Below are positions 11,434-25,139 of a stretch of DNA of 64,000 bases, piece after piece. Position 1 is the stretch's first letter. Each line of letters opens with the position of its first letter. A model generated the notes under the pieces. It had not been told where the DNA came from. It did not search any database and saw only the letters and a list, made by a program, of their open reading frames with translations. The DNA is from Panopea generosa (Eukaryota; Mollusca; Bivalvia; Adapedonta; Hiatellidae): contig CM055901.1 of NCBI GenBank assembly GCA_029582155.1, positions 3,765,482 through 3,829,481 of the forward strand. The letters run 5' to 3'. The translations under genes and the position numbers were made by a program.

Positions 11434-12265
11434 TGTTGTTACAGATTCTCAATGGCATTAAGTCTGTGCAATAGGGATACCTAGTTTATTAAAAGAATAA
11501 AACATTGCATTTCTTTAAATGTTTTAAATGAAAACCAAATGTTGAATACAAATGCAATTCATTAAGTATTGCAAAATACCGTCTGAATTTAGTATGTAAT
11601 TCGTTGATATTATACTAAATTCATATTTTCACTTCAAACGATATGAAAAACAGATCATGTAAGTTGTTCCAGGATAGCCAAGTCGATAACGGGGTTGACT
11701 GCCAATCCATGGTCTCTGTTTGATGATTACCTAAACTTTGTTCTACGGGCGTGAATGTCCCACCTCTGAATATGTGAGGAAGTGACCAGTGACTTGCAGA
11801 GATAGAGTGCGTCTGTATAGTACTGGTTAACCGCTTCAAGTTATACGTAAATGCTAACTTTAATGTCTTCAACCATGAAATAAAAAAATAGAAAATGTTC
11901 GGTTTAGTAAAAAATCAATTAACTTTCGCTCGTGAAAACTGAAGTTGGCATGCTGATTTTGCCATTTTAATCCTCTCACTAGCATTATTAATGCATATAT
12001 CGTTTCTTTTCCAATCAGCAACAGATGAAAAACACATTTTTTGAGTTGCTGATATTATTTGTTGTTTTATGTTCAAATCTAAACCGATAACACGTTACAA
12101 AACCTAATGTATTGCTATTTATCTTCCAATGCTATAAATTTTGATTATAGAAATAAATCTATCATACTAAATACTATTCTAAACCGACAAAGTTTATACT
12201 ATAAAAACAACATTTATATTAACTAAAGTGAAGGATGCACTGAAAAAAAAATTCATCCATATCTA
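11434..12265. other. AT-rich unique DNA
   Basis: An 83-codon minus-strand frame at 11621-11872 has no recognisable domain and no splice or promoter support. Nothing else seen. Confidence 0.4.
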
Positions 12266-12267
12266 GT

Positions 12268-12370
12268 TCACATCGCTGAGGTCAATGGTTCGATCTCAGA
12301 TATGTCCAAAGTACAACGCGTGAGAGATTGCCACTTACTTGCCACATAGTGGGCATCCATTTATCAATCT
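12268..12370 (+). mobile_element. Degenerate SINE family A fragment
   Basis: CATCGCTGAGGTCAATGGTTCGATCTC (split B-box region), then TATGTCCAAAGTACAACGCGTGAGAGATTGCCA.TTACTTGCCA, aligns with the first half of family A but is heavily mutated and lacks the tail. Confidence 0.45.
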
Positions 12371-12584
12371 CGCGCCAAAGACACGTATATCATAAATACC
12401 CTCACACAGGATTGGTTTCTGACAGAAACTACCGCTGAAGCTTAAACAGCATAGATTTCATAACAACCTAATCAGGAAACATATATTAAAGTCCTACATT
12501 ATATTACATAGTTTAAACTTATTTATTTTACTTTGATTGTGAAACAAGTTTTTACAACTTAGGCAAATCACGCACGAAGTCTTC

Positions 12585-12712
12585 CTGGTTAGAACATATG
12601 CGGAAAGGTGTCTTGCTCAAGGACACCATCCATAGCCGTGGTGGAGGATCGAACCCACGACCCTCCGATCATGGGTTCGGTGCTCTACCACTGGACCAAG
12701 CGCTTCATAGTT
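12585..12712 (-). mobile_element. tRNA-derived SINE fragment, family C
   Basis: On the minus strand, CTTGGTCCAGTGGTAGAGCA (A box) is followed 30 nt later by GTCGTGGGTTCGATCCTCC (B box). The 3' side carries GTGTCCTTGAGCAAGACACC, a near-palindromic motif found in many animal tRNA-derived SINEs. Family assignment beyond that is not possible here. Confidence 0.6.
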
Positions 12713-13474
12713 ATTGGACGTTTTTGTTTTTTATTCAGCATGTATACTTGAACTTTACAATGCTTATTGTTAATGTCAGAGCCATCTACGAAATTATAAG
12801 CACTTCCACTTTTGACCGCGAACTAGACCCTTCCGTGTTTTTATTCTAAAGTTGTAACAAAGATGTAGAACAGAACAGAACAGAACAGAGATGCATGCGT
12901 AGTCCTGTTAATATTCGATATAAATGAGCGTGTAAGTGTTTAACAGCGTTATTTTAGGTCAAAGTTCGACGTGTGAAAAATAAACATCATGCGGAATAAT
13001 TACTACTTGCCTCTCACTTACGTAAAAAAAGTGATTGACTTTTGAAATGCAAACGCAATATACATATTGAATCAACAACATAGATATAAAATTATCAACG
13101 CAAATGTAATAAATTCAATAATATCAATATACAGCAATATAATTCAAGAACGTTTGGCTTGGCATTCTAATTTACTCGTCAACAAGTTCTCGTCTGCAAC
13201 AAATTGCCAGTCGGCATGTCTACAGTTAGTTGTAGCTGACCATGGTCATTAGTGCTATTTGCAGAAGTTAAGACATAGTCCCCTATGTCTTGATTTATTC
13301 AATGTTTAACTGATGCTACTCAATAATTGGAACAACAAATAAAATCAAACAGTCCATGCTGTCAATGCATTTTATAGATCAGAAATGTAGCGAAAGCTTT
13401 CGGTATTTTAGCGAATTTTCACCAAAGCAACTATTATTATTTTCGATTTCGAAACAGTCCAATGAGCAACCAAA
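12713..13474. other. Unique AT-rich DNA
   Basis: Contains four AACAG units near 12869-12888. No gene or element recognised. Confidence 0.4.
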
Positions 13475-13775
13475 CGATTGATTGATTGCATATTTAGCGT
13501 CATTTTTATGCCATCTAGGGCTAACAGACGATCAGTTAACTTAACCACTGCTTCCTTGGATCCTGGAAGGTAAACCTGTACTCGAGCAAACCCCATCTCC
13601 GCAAGTTACTGATAACTTTCTTATTTGAATCAGCGGTGAGAGACGAATAAAAATGATAATGAGACGCGATATCGTATATCAAACATCACGGAGATTGTGA
13701 CCGAGCGGGGACTCGAACTTGCAACCAAACGGATTTTAATGTTTCCAGTGGGACTTTACGCCACAGCTGTGATTG
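13475..13775 (-). mobile_element. tRNA-derived SINE, family B
   Basis: Read on the minus strand it has a decayed tRNA head, the body ACAATCTCCGTGATGTTTGATAT..CG, CATTATCATT.TTATTCGTCTCTCACCGCTGATTCAA, CAGTAACTTGCGGAGATGGG.TTGCTCGAGTAC, GGCATAAAAATGACGCTAAATAT and a tail of CAATCAATCAATC. It shares this order with copies at 54.95-55.2 and 63.15-63.4 kb. Confidence 0.8.
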
Positions 13776-14683
13776 TGTCGTCGTGGTCAAGCTTTTTAGT
13801 GTCGATCACCTCTATTAAAATGTTCATACGCGACGGGAACTACTTTCTATTCTTCGAATTTCATTTTGCCATGTATTTATATAAACAAACTGAAGCAAAT
13901 CATACAATAAAAATTATTGTGGGCATTATACTTTGTCATATTTAAAAAAAAAATGTTGCATAAAATAAACCAAACGCTACAATACTATCAATCAAAATAG
14001 GACGGCGTATGAATATTTAATAAAGCCAGGCTATCAGTATTTTAAGTACTTTGATTTGTCATTCTGGTCTTTATCTAAATACGTAACTCTTTAATATTGG
14101 AAGCTGAGGCGGTTGTGATAAGTTTCATGTTGAATACAGAAATACAAAAACAAGAATATCAAACTCACTTCAGACTGCAAATTTTAAGCAAAAAAAATGC
14201 CTCTTTTTCGTTATCGATGCTTAATACATAAGCGTTACATATTTAATGTAAAAAATATCAGTAGTGTAATGCAACATAGATCCTTTGAGTGGAAACAGAC
14301 ATCAGATGAACTTCGAGATGGATAAGGAATTGATCTTCATTGTAGCATTCGTCAATCCATTACATTTGTAAAGCTCAAGGAGTAAAGAAGGATGTACACA
14401 CTCACCAAACTTGTTATAAGTCATAATGTTTATCCATTTGTAATGCTCAAAGAAAGTTAAACCATATTTACGAAATGTGTTCCTTAATAGGCTGCAGAAC
14501 ATAATCATTGAGTTATCTCCGAAAATTTTTAACTATAAAAACAATGTTAACACAATCTACACCGATTAAGCACATATTAGCGAAAAATTGATAAACGGTT
14601 TTATTTCTGGAATTGGACTTGTATTTTTGGTTCGTTCATGAAAATAAATATTTACGTACACCATAGCCCATGACTTGAATGTG
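13776..14683. other. Unique AT-rich DNA
   Basis: A GGTGAGTGTG donor-like site on the minus strand near 14400 follows a 68-codon frame (14302-14508), but the peptide resembles nothing I recognise. Otherwise empty. Confidence 0.35.
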
Positions 14684-15149
14684 GTCTCACTACACAGTTG
14701 AATTTTGTTCTGTGTTCTATATAAAATGAGGTCTAGAATTTCTATGGTAAAAAAAGAATTCCACATAGAATTTTTTTTAAAGTTATATTTTCATAGCAGG
14801 AATGTAAACCCACATAAAAATGCACAATAACTGGTAGGTTGTCCACGTTGTTTTTTTAAAAGAGGGTGCACTGACACCCTGAGATTTTTTTAAAAAAGAA
14901 GTCCTCAAAATTAATGCTCATAAATACATGCATATGTTGAAATCCTATAAACGTCACCTTTTAAACACCAGTGATGTCTTATTTCAGTATATGCTATACC
15001 AACTTTTGCATTACTCATCTGCAGCAAAAAATCACAACTACTATGAACCAATTTGAAAATATTTCAAAACCAAATTACATAGGACTTGTTTTTAAGTGTA
15101 AGAATCATGTTACCGTGGGGGAAAAAGGGGCGTAACTGTGTAGTGAGAC
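14684..15149. mobile_element. MITE-like element, copy 1 (perfect 16-bp TIRs)
   Basis: The first 16 bases GTCTCACTACACAGTT and the last 16 AACTGTGTAGTGAGAC are exact reverse complements. The interior is 434 bp and AT-rich. A diverged second copy in opposite orientation lies at 28249-28705, which defines both ends. No flanking target-site duplication is evident. Termini CACTA...TAGTG just inside the ends would suit a CACTA-like origin, but that is only suggestive. The interior holds an open stretch of about 49 codons from about 14972 to 15136 (plus strand) that is also open in the other copy. Confidence 0.82.
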
Positions 15150-16645
15150 GTTACAGTATATGTGTTCTCCATCAAGCTTGAAGCAACCGACATGCATGTA
15201 ACGTCTACGTCTTCTAACCTTGCGTTATTGAACGTCATGATTTATTGCAGGCAGACACATCTCAGGAGCATTTCAGCTGACTGAACTTTCTCTAATTTCC
15301 AACCAGTGCCGATTTGCCTTTGCTTCAATTCTTTCCTTGCGCTTTACTTTACATATTCACATTTCACTTTGCAATAAGCAAATAATCCCACGTTGTTTAA
15401 TTGTATTGTTTTATAATGATTTTGTAATTAAACAAAACTTTATTTTAAATTAACATTTTACGAATTATAGCTATATCGGCAGACTGCGGTCAGTATGTTA
15501 CTCGTGTTTCGATATTCAACCTGAGACCAACCTTAATCATATCTTCAATATTGAAAGTATGTCCCATAAGTAATAGGACGTATTTTAGTGTTTCAATCAC
15601 AACGAAACTTATCATGAATAATTTTCCGTATTTAAACTATAAGCATGCAAAATTTCAATAGCGTACACAAACATTTAACATTCATTTCGACAAGTCAATA
15701 CTTATATGTAACAAAGTACGGGGGAGTTTGACGTTATTTATGCGACGTCAATTTGACATTCAAATGAAGTCATTCGTTTTCGAAGTATGTACAGCTTTGC
15801 AAAATACAAGACTTATGGTACTGCATCCACTTCTGGTAAATGTCAGGATACAATGATTCATAAATCCTGACCACAGGGTGTACACCCAGGCACCATGACC
15901 CGGAGGTACTGAAAGCGCATTTCACGCAGATCTGACTTGATTACCAGGAAAACCCCATAAGATTTCGGTCGTCCAGATTGCTAACGGTCAGTTTCTCTCG
16001 TCTCACCTTTGGAAACCTGTGTGTACCGCCGATATATAAGACTCCAGAATACGCCTTCTGTTGAAGATTTCTGTGAAATAAACTTCAGAGTCTCTGTTGG
16101 GCCATATTACACCCAACACAAAATTTTATCACACTCCATTTTATCAAATTTCTACTTTAGGCGTGACGTCACCCATTTTTTCACTATTCAAATTCGCACT
16201 TGTTATTTCAAAAGTGTGCACAATATTTAAATGTCTGTCGATATTGTCAATTTTTTTAACGATGTTCGCACATGTTCTGAAATTACGTCTGCTGTTATTT
16301 TATAATATTTGACACCATATTGATGAAGTTGCCTGCTTTTAAAGGCATTGCTGTTTTTTAAAATGGCGTCTAATTTAAAAGTCACCCGTACTTCTAAACT
16401 CGTATTACTATGGTGACTTTTGCAAGAACTTAATGTAACTGAAAGTTGATTTCATTTTTATGACAATAGAAGATGTGTCGATCTATCCATTGATACCATT
16501 GGTTTCCAGGTGACTCCTTAAATACAAAAATGGCAGGGTCGTCCTATTACTTTCGGACATACCTCGTTCATTTGTATATTGAAAAACTAAAAATGAATAT
16601 CAAACTAACTTCTAGCTGCTGTTGGCTTAACCATATCTAGGGTTC
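15150..16645. other. Unique AT-rich DNA
   Basis: No repeats of note. Frames up to 73 codons near 16009-16312 overlap one another in different phases and show no family resemblance. Confidence 0.4.
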
Positions 16646-16647
16646 TT

Positions 16648-16868
16648 CTCTGGCCGAGTGGTCTAAGGCGCCATCTCAAGAACACTTACCTCTCACCGCT
16701 AAGGTCGTAGGTTTGAGTTCCGCTCGCTCCAAAAACTTTATGTGAGAAAGTTTACCAGTTACTTGCAGAAGGATGATAGTTCTACTCAGACTCATTCTGA
16801 GGTCTTCCGCCACCAATAAAACTAGATATGTAATATATTACCCGAAATGTGTTGAAAAGGGCGTTAAG
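16648..16868 (+). mobile_element. tRNA-derived SINE, family A (best tRNA head)
   Basis: TCTGGCCGAGTGGTCTAAGGC is a good tRNA-Leu/Ser-type A box, and GGTCGTAGGTTTGAGTTCC the B box. The body (TGTGAGAAAGTTTACCAGTT, CTGAGGTCTTCCGCCACCAA) and the 3' end CCCGAAATGTGTTGAAAAGG follow. No Pol III product would be a functional tRNA. Confidence 0.87.
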
Positions 16869-17049
16869 TTCATTCTTATTAGATAGACGACTTTCATCAA
16901 ACCTTTGTATATTGGATAACGAGTCTCATTTTGCGCTGTATTATCTAAACCATAGTTGAAAACAGTAATTTTAATTTCAAAATAATCTTTGGTGCCACTG
17001 TTATAGTTAAGGTCAGCAAGAATTATACAATGACGAGATTTTGAGTGCA
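16869..17049. other. Spacer before the large minisatellite block
   Basis: No feature recognised. Confidence 0.3.
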
Positions 17050-20000
17050 AGTAGACCACCGATTTTACATCTGACCTCTTCCAACATTACCATTTCTAGT
17101 ATACCCTCTCAAATATCATCATTTTATATCTGACCTCTTCCAACATCACAATTTCTAGCATGCTCTCTCAAATGTCAACATTTTCAGTACAATTTCTGCC
17201 TATATGACAATTTCTAGATTGTTCTATAACAATCAGACCATTTCTACTCTGACCTTTACCTATATGACCATTTCTAGTCTGACATCTACAAATAATACCT
17301 CTCTGCCACTATAAACATTCCAACCGACCATTGCCAATATGGCAGTTTCTTGCCTGACCTCTTAATTAAATCGTATGGTAATTTCTAGATTGGCCTCTAT
17401 AGCGATAAGTCAAAAATACCATTTCCTGTCTGAGCTCAGACAACAATAATGACCATTTCCAATATGATCCCTGCCAATAATCATGACAAATTCCAGTATG
17501 ACCAAAGCCAATAATAATGATCATTTCCAATATGATCTTTGTCATTGATTATGACTATTTCCATTATGACTCTGTCAATGATTATGAACATTTTCAGTAT
17601 GACCCCTGCAAATAACCATGACTAATTCCAGTATGACCTAAGCCAATAATAATGACCATTTCCAATATGATCACAGTAAATAATAATGACCATTTCCAAT
17701 ATGATCACAGTAAATAATAATGATCATTTTCAATATGATTTCTGTCAACAAAAATTACCATTTCCATTATGACCCTTCAAATTAAAGTGACCATTTCCAT
17801 TATGACTCCTGCCAATAATCATGACCATTTCCAGTATGACCTCAGCCAATAATAATGACCATTTCCATTATGACCCTGCAAATTATAGTGACCATTTCCA
17901 ACATGACTCCTGCCAAGGACCATGACCATTTTCAGTATGACCCTGCCACTTATCGTGAATAATTCCAGTATGACCTAAGCCAATGATAATGACCATTTCC
18001 AGTTTGATCTCTGTCAATTATTATGACCATTTTCAGTATGACTCATGCCAATGGTCATGACCATTTTAAGAATGACCTAAGCCAATAATAATGACCATTT
18101 CCAGTTTGATCTGTGTCAATTATTATGACCATTTTCAGTATGACTCATGCCAATGGTCATGACCATTTCAAGTATGACCTAAGCCAATAATAATGACCAT
18201 TTCCAGTTTGATCTCTGTCAATTATTATGACCATTTTCAGTATGACTCATGCCAATGGTCATGACCATTTTAAGAATGACCTAAGCCAATAATAATGACC
18301 ATTTCCAATATGATCTCTGTCAATGATTATGACCATTTCCATTATGACCCTGCCAACAATAATGACCAATTCAAACATGATCACTGTCATTAATAATGAC
18401 CATTTTCAATATGATTTCTGTCAACAAAAATGATCATTTCCATTATGACCCTGCAAATTATAGTGACCATTTCCTATATGACTTCTGCCAAGGACCATGA
18501 CATTTTCAGTATGACACGTGCCAATAATCCTGACTAATTCCAGTATAATCTAAGCCAATAATTATGACCATTTCCAATATGATCTCTGTCAATGATTATG
18601 ATCATTTCCATTATAACCCTGCAAAGAAATAATGACCGTTTCCAATATGACGCTTGCCAATAATCATGTCTAATTCTAGTATGACCTCAGCCAATAATAA
18701 TGACCATTTCCAATATGATCTCTGTCAGTGACAATGACCATTTTCAGTATGACCCCTGCCAATAATAATGACCATTTCCAGTTTAATCTCTGTCAATTAT
18801 TATGACCATTCCATTATAACCCTGCAAAGAAATAATGACCATTTCCAATATGACGCTTGCCAATAATCATGTCTAATTCTAGTATAACCCAAGCCAATAA
18901 TAATGGCATTTTCCAATATGATCTTTGTCAGTGACAATGACCCTTTTCAGTATGACCCCTGCCAATGATCATTTGCATTTCAAGTATGACCTAAGCCAAT
19001 AATAATGACCATTTCAAATATGATCTATGTCAATGAATATGACCATTTCCATTATGACCCTGCAAACAATAATGACCATTTTCAGTATGACCCCTGCCAA
19101 TAATCATGACTAATTCCAGTATGACCTAAGCCAATGATAATGACTATTTCCAGTTTGATCTGTGTCAATTATTATGACCATTTTCAGTATGACTCATGCC
19201 AATAATCATGACCATTTCAAGTATGACCTAAGCCAATAATAATGACCATTTCCAGTTTGATCTGTGTCAATTATTATGACCATTTTCAGTATGACTCATG
19301 CCAATGGTCATGACCATTTCAAGTATGACCTAAGCCAATAATAATGACCATTTCCAGTTTGATCTTTGTCAATTATTATGACCATTTTCAGTATGACTCA
19401 TGCCAATGGTCATGACCATTTCAAGTATGACCTAAGCCAATAATAATGACCATTTCCAGTTTGATCTCTGTCAATCATTATGACCATTTTCAGTATGACT
19501 CATGCCAATGGTCATGACCATTTCAAGTATGACCTAAGCCAATAATAATGATCATTTCCAGTTTGATCTCTGTCAATTATTATGACTATTTTCAGTATGA
19601 CTCATGCCAATAATCATGACCATTTCAAGTATGACCTAAGCCAATAATAATGACCATTTCCAGTTTGATCTCTGCCAATGGTTATGACCATTTTCAGTAT
19701 GACTCATGCCAATAATCATGACAAATTCCAGTATGACCTAAGCCAATGATACTGATCATTTCCAGTATGATCTCTGTAAATGACAATAACCATTTTCAGT
19801 ATGACCCCTGCAAATGCTCATGACCATTTCAAGTCAGACCTAAGCAAATAAAAATGGCCATTTCCACTATACCCTGTCATTGATTATGACCATTTTATTT
19901 ATGACCTTGCCAATAATAATGATCATTTCCAGTATGACATCTGCCAATATAATCATTTTTAATATGACTATTACCAACAATTATGACCATTTCTAGTATA

Positions 20001-20300
20001 ACCATTCCAGTCCTCACCCTTTCTAGTATGGCCACTGGCAATAATTATGACCAATTCTAGCATGGCAAAAATTATAACCATTTCCAGTATCATCCCTGTC
20101 AACAATTATGGACATTGCCAGTATGACTTATGCCAATACGACTATTTTCAGTATGACCTATGTCAATATGACTATGACATCTACTTAAAGGTCAATAAGC
20201 CTCTGACCTCTGACAATATGACCATTTCTGGTATGGTCACTGCCAATATGACCATTTTCAGTATGACCCCTGCCAATAATGTTGACCATCTCTAACTTAC
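17050..20300. repeat. ~34-bp minisatellite block with ~103-bp higher-order units
   Basis: Unit of about 34-35 bp: CCAATAATAATGACCATTTC then CAGTATGACC.. . Between about 19120 and 19700 three unit types (TTTGATCTCTGTCAATTATT, AGTATGACTCATGCCAATGG, AAGTATGACCTAAGCCAATA) cycle in order, giving a period near 103 bp. The edges (17050-17400 and 19950-20300) hold diverged units. TGACC occurs in nearly every unit. Confidence 0.93.
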
Positions 20301-21775
20301 CTATGCTAACATCTCTATATTTATGACCTTTGTCAATATAACCATTTCTAGATTGACCTTCCTATATGACCATTTCTAGAGTGACCTTCCGGTATGATCA
20401 TGTCTAGATTGACATTCCTATATAACTATTTTAGCACGACCTATCTCAATACATTCATTTCAAGTCTGGCATTGTCAGTAATGCATTTAAGTCTAAAATA
20501 ACCATTTTCTGTTTGACTTCATCAATATTGTCATATTCAGTATGTCCTCGTCAGTATAAACATATCTAGTGACCTCGTCAATATTACCATATCCAGTCTG
20601 ACCTTGTCAATATTACTGTTTCCAGTCTGACCTCGTCAATATTACCATATCCAGTCTGACCTCGTCAATATAACCATATATAGTGTATCATCGTCAATAT
20701 TATCATATCTAGTCCGGTCTCATCAATATTACCATATCTAGCCTATCATCGTCAATATTACAATATCTAGTCTATCATCGTCAATATCACCATATCTAGT
20801 CTAACCTCGTCAATATAACCATATTCAATCTGACATCGTCAATATTACCATTTTCAGTATGACTTCGTCAATATTGCCATATCAAGTCTGACGTTGTCAA
20901 TATAACCATATCTAGTCTGACCTTGTCAATATGACCATATACAGTCTGACCTAGTCAATATTACCTTTTCAAGTCTGACCTTGTCAATATAACCATATCA
21001 AGTATATCATCGTCAATATTACCATATTTAGTCTATCATCGTCAATATTACCATATTTAGTCTTTCATCGTCAATATAACCATATCTAGTCCGACCTCGT
21101 CAATATTACCATATCCAGTCTAACCTCGTCAATATTACCATATCCAATCCGAATTCGTCAATACATGTATACCCATATCCAATCTGACCTCGTCAATATA
21201 ACCATATCCAGTCTGACTTTGTCAGTAGAAACAAATCTAATATCCGACCTCGTTAATATTACCATATTCAGTCTGACCTCGTCAATATAACCATATCCAG
21301 TCTGACCTCGTTAATACAACCATATCCTATCTAACATCGTCAATATTTCCATATCCAGTCCGACCTCGTTAAAATAACCATTTCCAGTCTGACCTCATCA
21401 ATATTACCATATCCAGTCCGACCTTGTCAATATTACCATATCCAGTCCGACCTTGTCAATATTACCCTATATCCAGTCCGACCTCGTCAATATTATCTTT
21501 TCCAGTCCATCCTCGTCAATATTAATATATCCAGACCGACATCGTCAATAATACCATATCCAGTCCGACATCGTCAATATTAGCATATCTATTTCGACCT
21601 CGTCAACATTACCATATCCAGTCCAACTTCGTCAATATAACACTATCCAGTCCGACTTCGTCAATATTACCATATCCATTCCGACCTCGTCAATATTACC
21701 ATATCCAATAATAACCATATCCAGTCTGACCTCGTCAATATAACCATATCCAATCCGACCTCGCCAATACAATCA
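20301..21775. repeat. 29-bp minisatellite block
   Basis: About 45 copies of CGTCAATATTACCATATCCA followed by GTCTGACCT. It is continuous with, and shares the TGACC..GTCAATAT.ACCAT.TC.AGT skeleton with, the preceding block, so both probably descend from one ancestral unit. Confidence 0.93.
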
Positions 21776-22012
21776 CTACCAATATAATCACTACTAATTT
21801 GACCACTACCAATACAACCACTACCAATATGATCACTAGCAATATGACCACTACCAATAAGATAACTACCAATATGATCACTACCAATAAGATAACTACC
21901 AATATGATCACTACCAATATGATCACTACCAATATGATTACTACCAATAAGATCACTACCAATATGATGACTTATTTGATTACTACCAATACAAAATCAC
22001 TACTTAAATGAT
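21776..22012. repeat. 15-bp minisatellite (CACTACCAATATGAT)
   Basis: About 15 copies of a 15-bp unit in which ATGATCACTACCAAT and AAGATAACTACCAAT alternate. The unit is five codons long, so frames stay open on both strands (70 and 75 codons); these are not genes. Confidence 0.93.
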
Positions 22013-22905
22013 GACTTATTTGATTACTGGCAATACACGATCACTACTAATATGATGACATATTTGACTTCTATCAATACAAAATCACTACTAATATGAT
22101 GACATATTTGATTACTGGCAATACACAATCACTACTAATATGATACAATTTTTATTATTGTCAATAGACAATCACTACTAATATGATGACTTACTTGATA
22201 ACTGGCAATACACGACAACTACTAATATGATGACTAATTGTATTATGGCAATACACAATCACTACTAATATGATGACTAATTTGATTACTGGCAATACAC
22301 AATCACTACTAATATGATGACATATTTGATTACTGGCAATACACGATAACTACTAATATGATGACATAATTGATTACTGGCAATACACAATCACTACTAA
22401 TATGATGACATATTTGATTACTGGCAATACAAAATCACTACTTAAATGATGACTTATTTGATTACTGGCAATACACGATCACTACTAATATGATAATTTA
22501 TTTGACTTCTATCAATACAAAATCACTTCTAATATGATACAATTTTTTTTGTCAATAGACAATCACTATTAATATGATGACTTACTTGATAACTGGCAAT
22601 ACACGACATATACTGATATGATGACTAATTGTATTATGGCAATACACAATCACTACTAATATGATGACTAATTTGATTACTGGCAAAACACAATCACTAC
22701 TAATATGATGATTTATTTGACTTCTGTCAATACAAAATCACTACTAATATGATACATTTTTTATTATTGTCAATAGACTATCACTACTAATATGATGACT
22801 AATTTGATTACTAGCAATACACAATCACTACTATTATGATGACTTACTTGATAACTGGCAATACACGACAACTACTGATATGATAATATATAGTCAATAC
22901 TAATA
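22013..22905. repeat. 44-bp minisatellite block
   Basis: About 20 copies of TGATGACATATTTGATTACT + GGCAATACACAATCACTACT + AATA. ATCACTACTAATATGAT is related to the preceding 15-bp unit, so the 44-bp unit probably grew from it. Confidence 0.92.
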
Positions 22906-23795
22906 CACAAAACATGAAACATTACGTTTTTCGTCTTTCTCGCTGAAACATATATCAATATGTTCCGGTTTAGAAATCTCCGTCTAGGGGAGTAGGGCCC
23001 CTTTGCACCACCCCTTCATAATCACAAGTTGGTAGTGACAAATTAGAATGGGGCGCATACAAAATTTCAATATTGAAACCGTTTTAATCAATAAGTTCCA
23101 ATATCACAGAAAAAATGAAGCTGACGCGTTACAAAGTAGTGGATAAAATTTTGATTTTTTGAACACATCTTTCAAATTAAACAAGTGTTCACATGACTAA
23201 TGAGAGAGTACGGACGGACGCGTATGTAAGCTATTTTACTTATCGGACAGGTGGAAACCATTAAATTTGTCAGCATTGTCAACATATTTTCATGCTGGTC
23301 TTTAAAATGGTGAAAAGTTAACTCAGAACAACCTTCCAGGACGATGTCTCTACTGATACTCACTTTTCTGCAGGATGACACATTTTTTTCGTTCTTTGTG
23401 TCGAGGTTTACTTAAAATAGAACCATGGAATTTATGAAACGTTCACATTGCCAAGCTTCAACTGATGAACACATCTGTCGGTACATATATTCCCATTGAT
23501 TTAATTTACTGTGAATTGAAGGGTATAGTTTTTCTGTCAATGTTTCATCTTTCCACTAATTATCGCTCGGCACATAGGTGTGCGTCCGACGAACATCGAT
23601 TTTCGGAATACAACATACCTTCGTCAGTCTTTTACATGCTGTGAATAAATAAACCAATATGTTGCCATGGTAACGTGACAAATATCCCGGGTGGCTTTTA
23701 GCACTTATACGTTGGTATCAAGTGAACGTTTAGATGTAATTTTGATTATAGCAGTTTTTACAAGGATTCCCTGTTTGACTGTTATACAATAAAAC
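22906..23795. other. Unique DNA
   Basis: Less AT-biased than its surroundings in places. No gene, tRNA or element recognised. A 69-codon minus frame at 23172-23381 has no family signature. Confidence 0.4.
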
Positions 23796-23798
23796 AGA

Positions 23799-24340
<542 letters not shown>

Positions 24341-24855
24341 TCTATGATGAAATGAATGCTTAGAGAAAAATTCTAAGATAATATCATTGACTTCAAATGT
24401 TATTACTATACAAACGTTTTTAAGATGACCAATATAGATTAAATGATAAATAAATGATAAAACATCATCAAGAGTTAGCGTCCGATCGAGAATTTTTTTT
24501 ACAAGTTATGTCATATGTAATATAGCACCAATCAATAATAGATAGAACAATAAACATGCCACTGTTTCTTTAAACGGACACTCGGAAATTCCGAAGAGTA
24601 AAAAAACACTTAACACTATTTGTGAAAATTTTATACTTACATGCTTTTATTTCAAAATCTTTATGATGCAATACAATAAAATGTAATATTTTTTAAGCTG
24701 TAAGAATAATACTGTGAGAGAAAATGGATTGGACTGAAAACATGCTTTTGTAATTCCGCTCCATGCTAAAGCAGATACAATGATGGCATGGAATTACATA
24801 TTATACGTTAACAAATTGTATAGCAATTTAAAACCAATGATAGCTAAAGTTATTA

Positions 24856-24860
<5 letters not shown>
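24341..24860. other. AT-rich unique DNA
   Basis: Nothing recognised. Confidence 0.4.
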
Positions 24861-24914
<54 letters not shown>

Positions 24915-24952
24915 AGACTAAACTTGATATCAGAGAGAGAGAGAGGGAAAAG
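24861..24952. repeat. (GA)n microsatellite
   Basis: Pure (GA)n at 24861-24909, then a shorter GA run at 24932-24945. Confidence 0.96.
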
Positions 24953-25020
24953 CAAAGAAGTGGAGGGGAACAGAAATGTGTAAATAATTTAGTGATCTTA
25001 TTATTAATAAAGAAAGTGAG

Positions 25021-25047
25021 TGTGGGGGTGGGGGGGGGGGGGGGGGT
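25021..25047 (+). repeat. G-run
   Basis: GTGGGGGTGG followed by a near-pure G run; may be length-unreliable in assembly. Confidence 0.9.
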
Positions 25048-25139
25048 GCTATACAATAAATGAACAGGCGAAAGCTATACAATAAATAAAATAGTTACCT
25101 TCCATGTATAATAAAACTGAAACTGGACTAAAAGAAACC

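Noticed and set aside
16648-16730. Functional tRNA-Leu or tRNA-Ser gene
   Set aside because: Only A and B boxes are preserved; no full cloverleaf, and SINE body plus tail follow.
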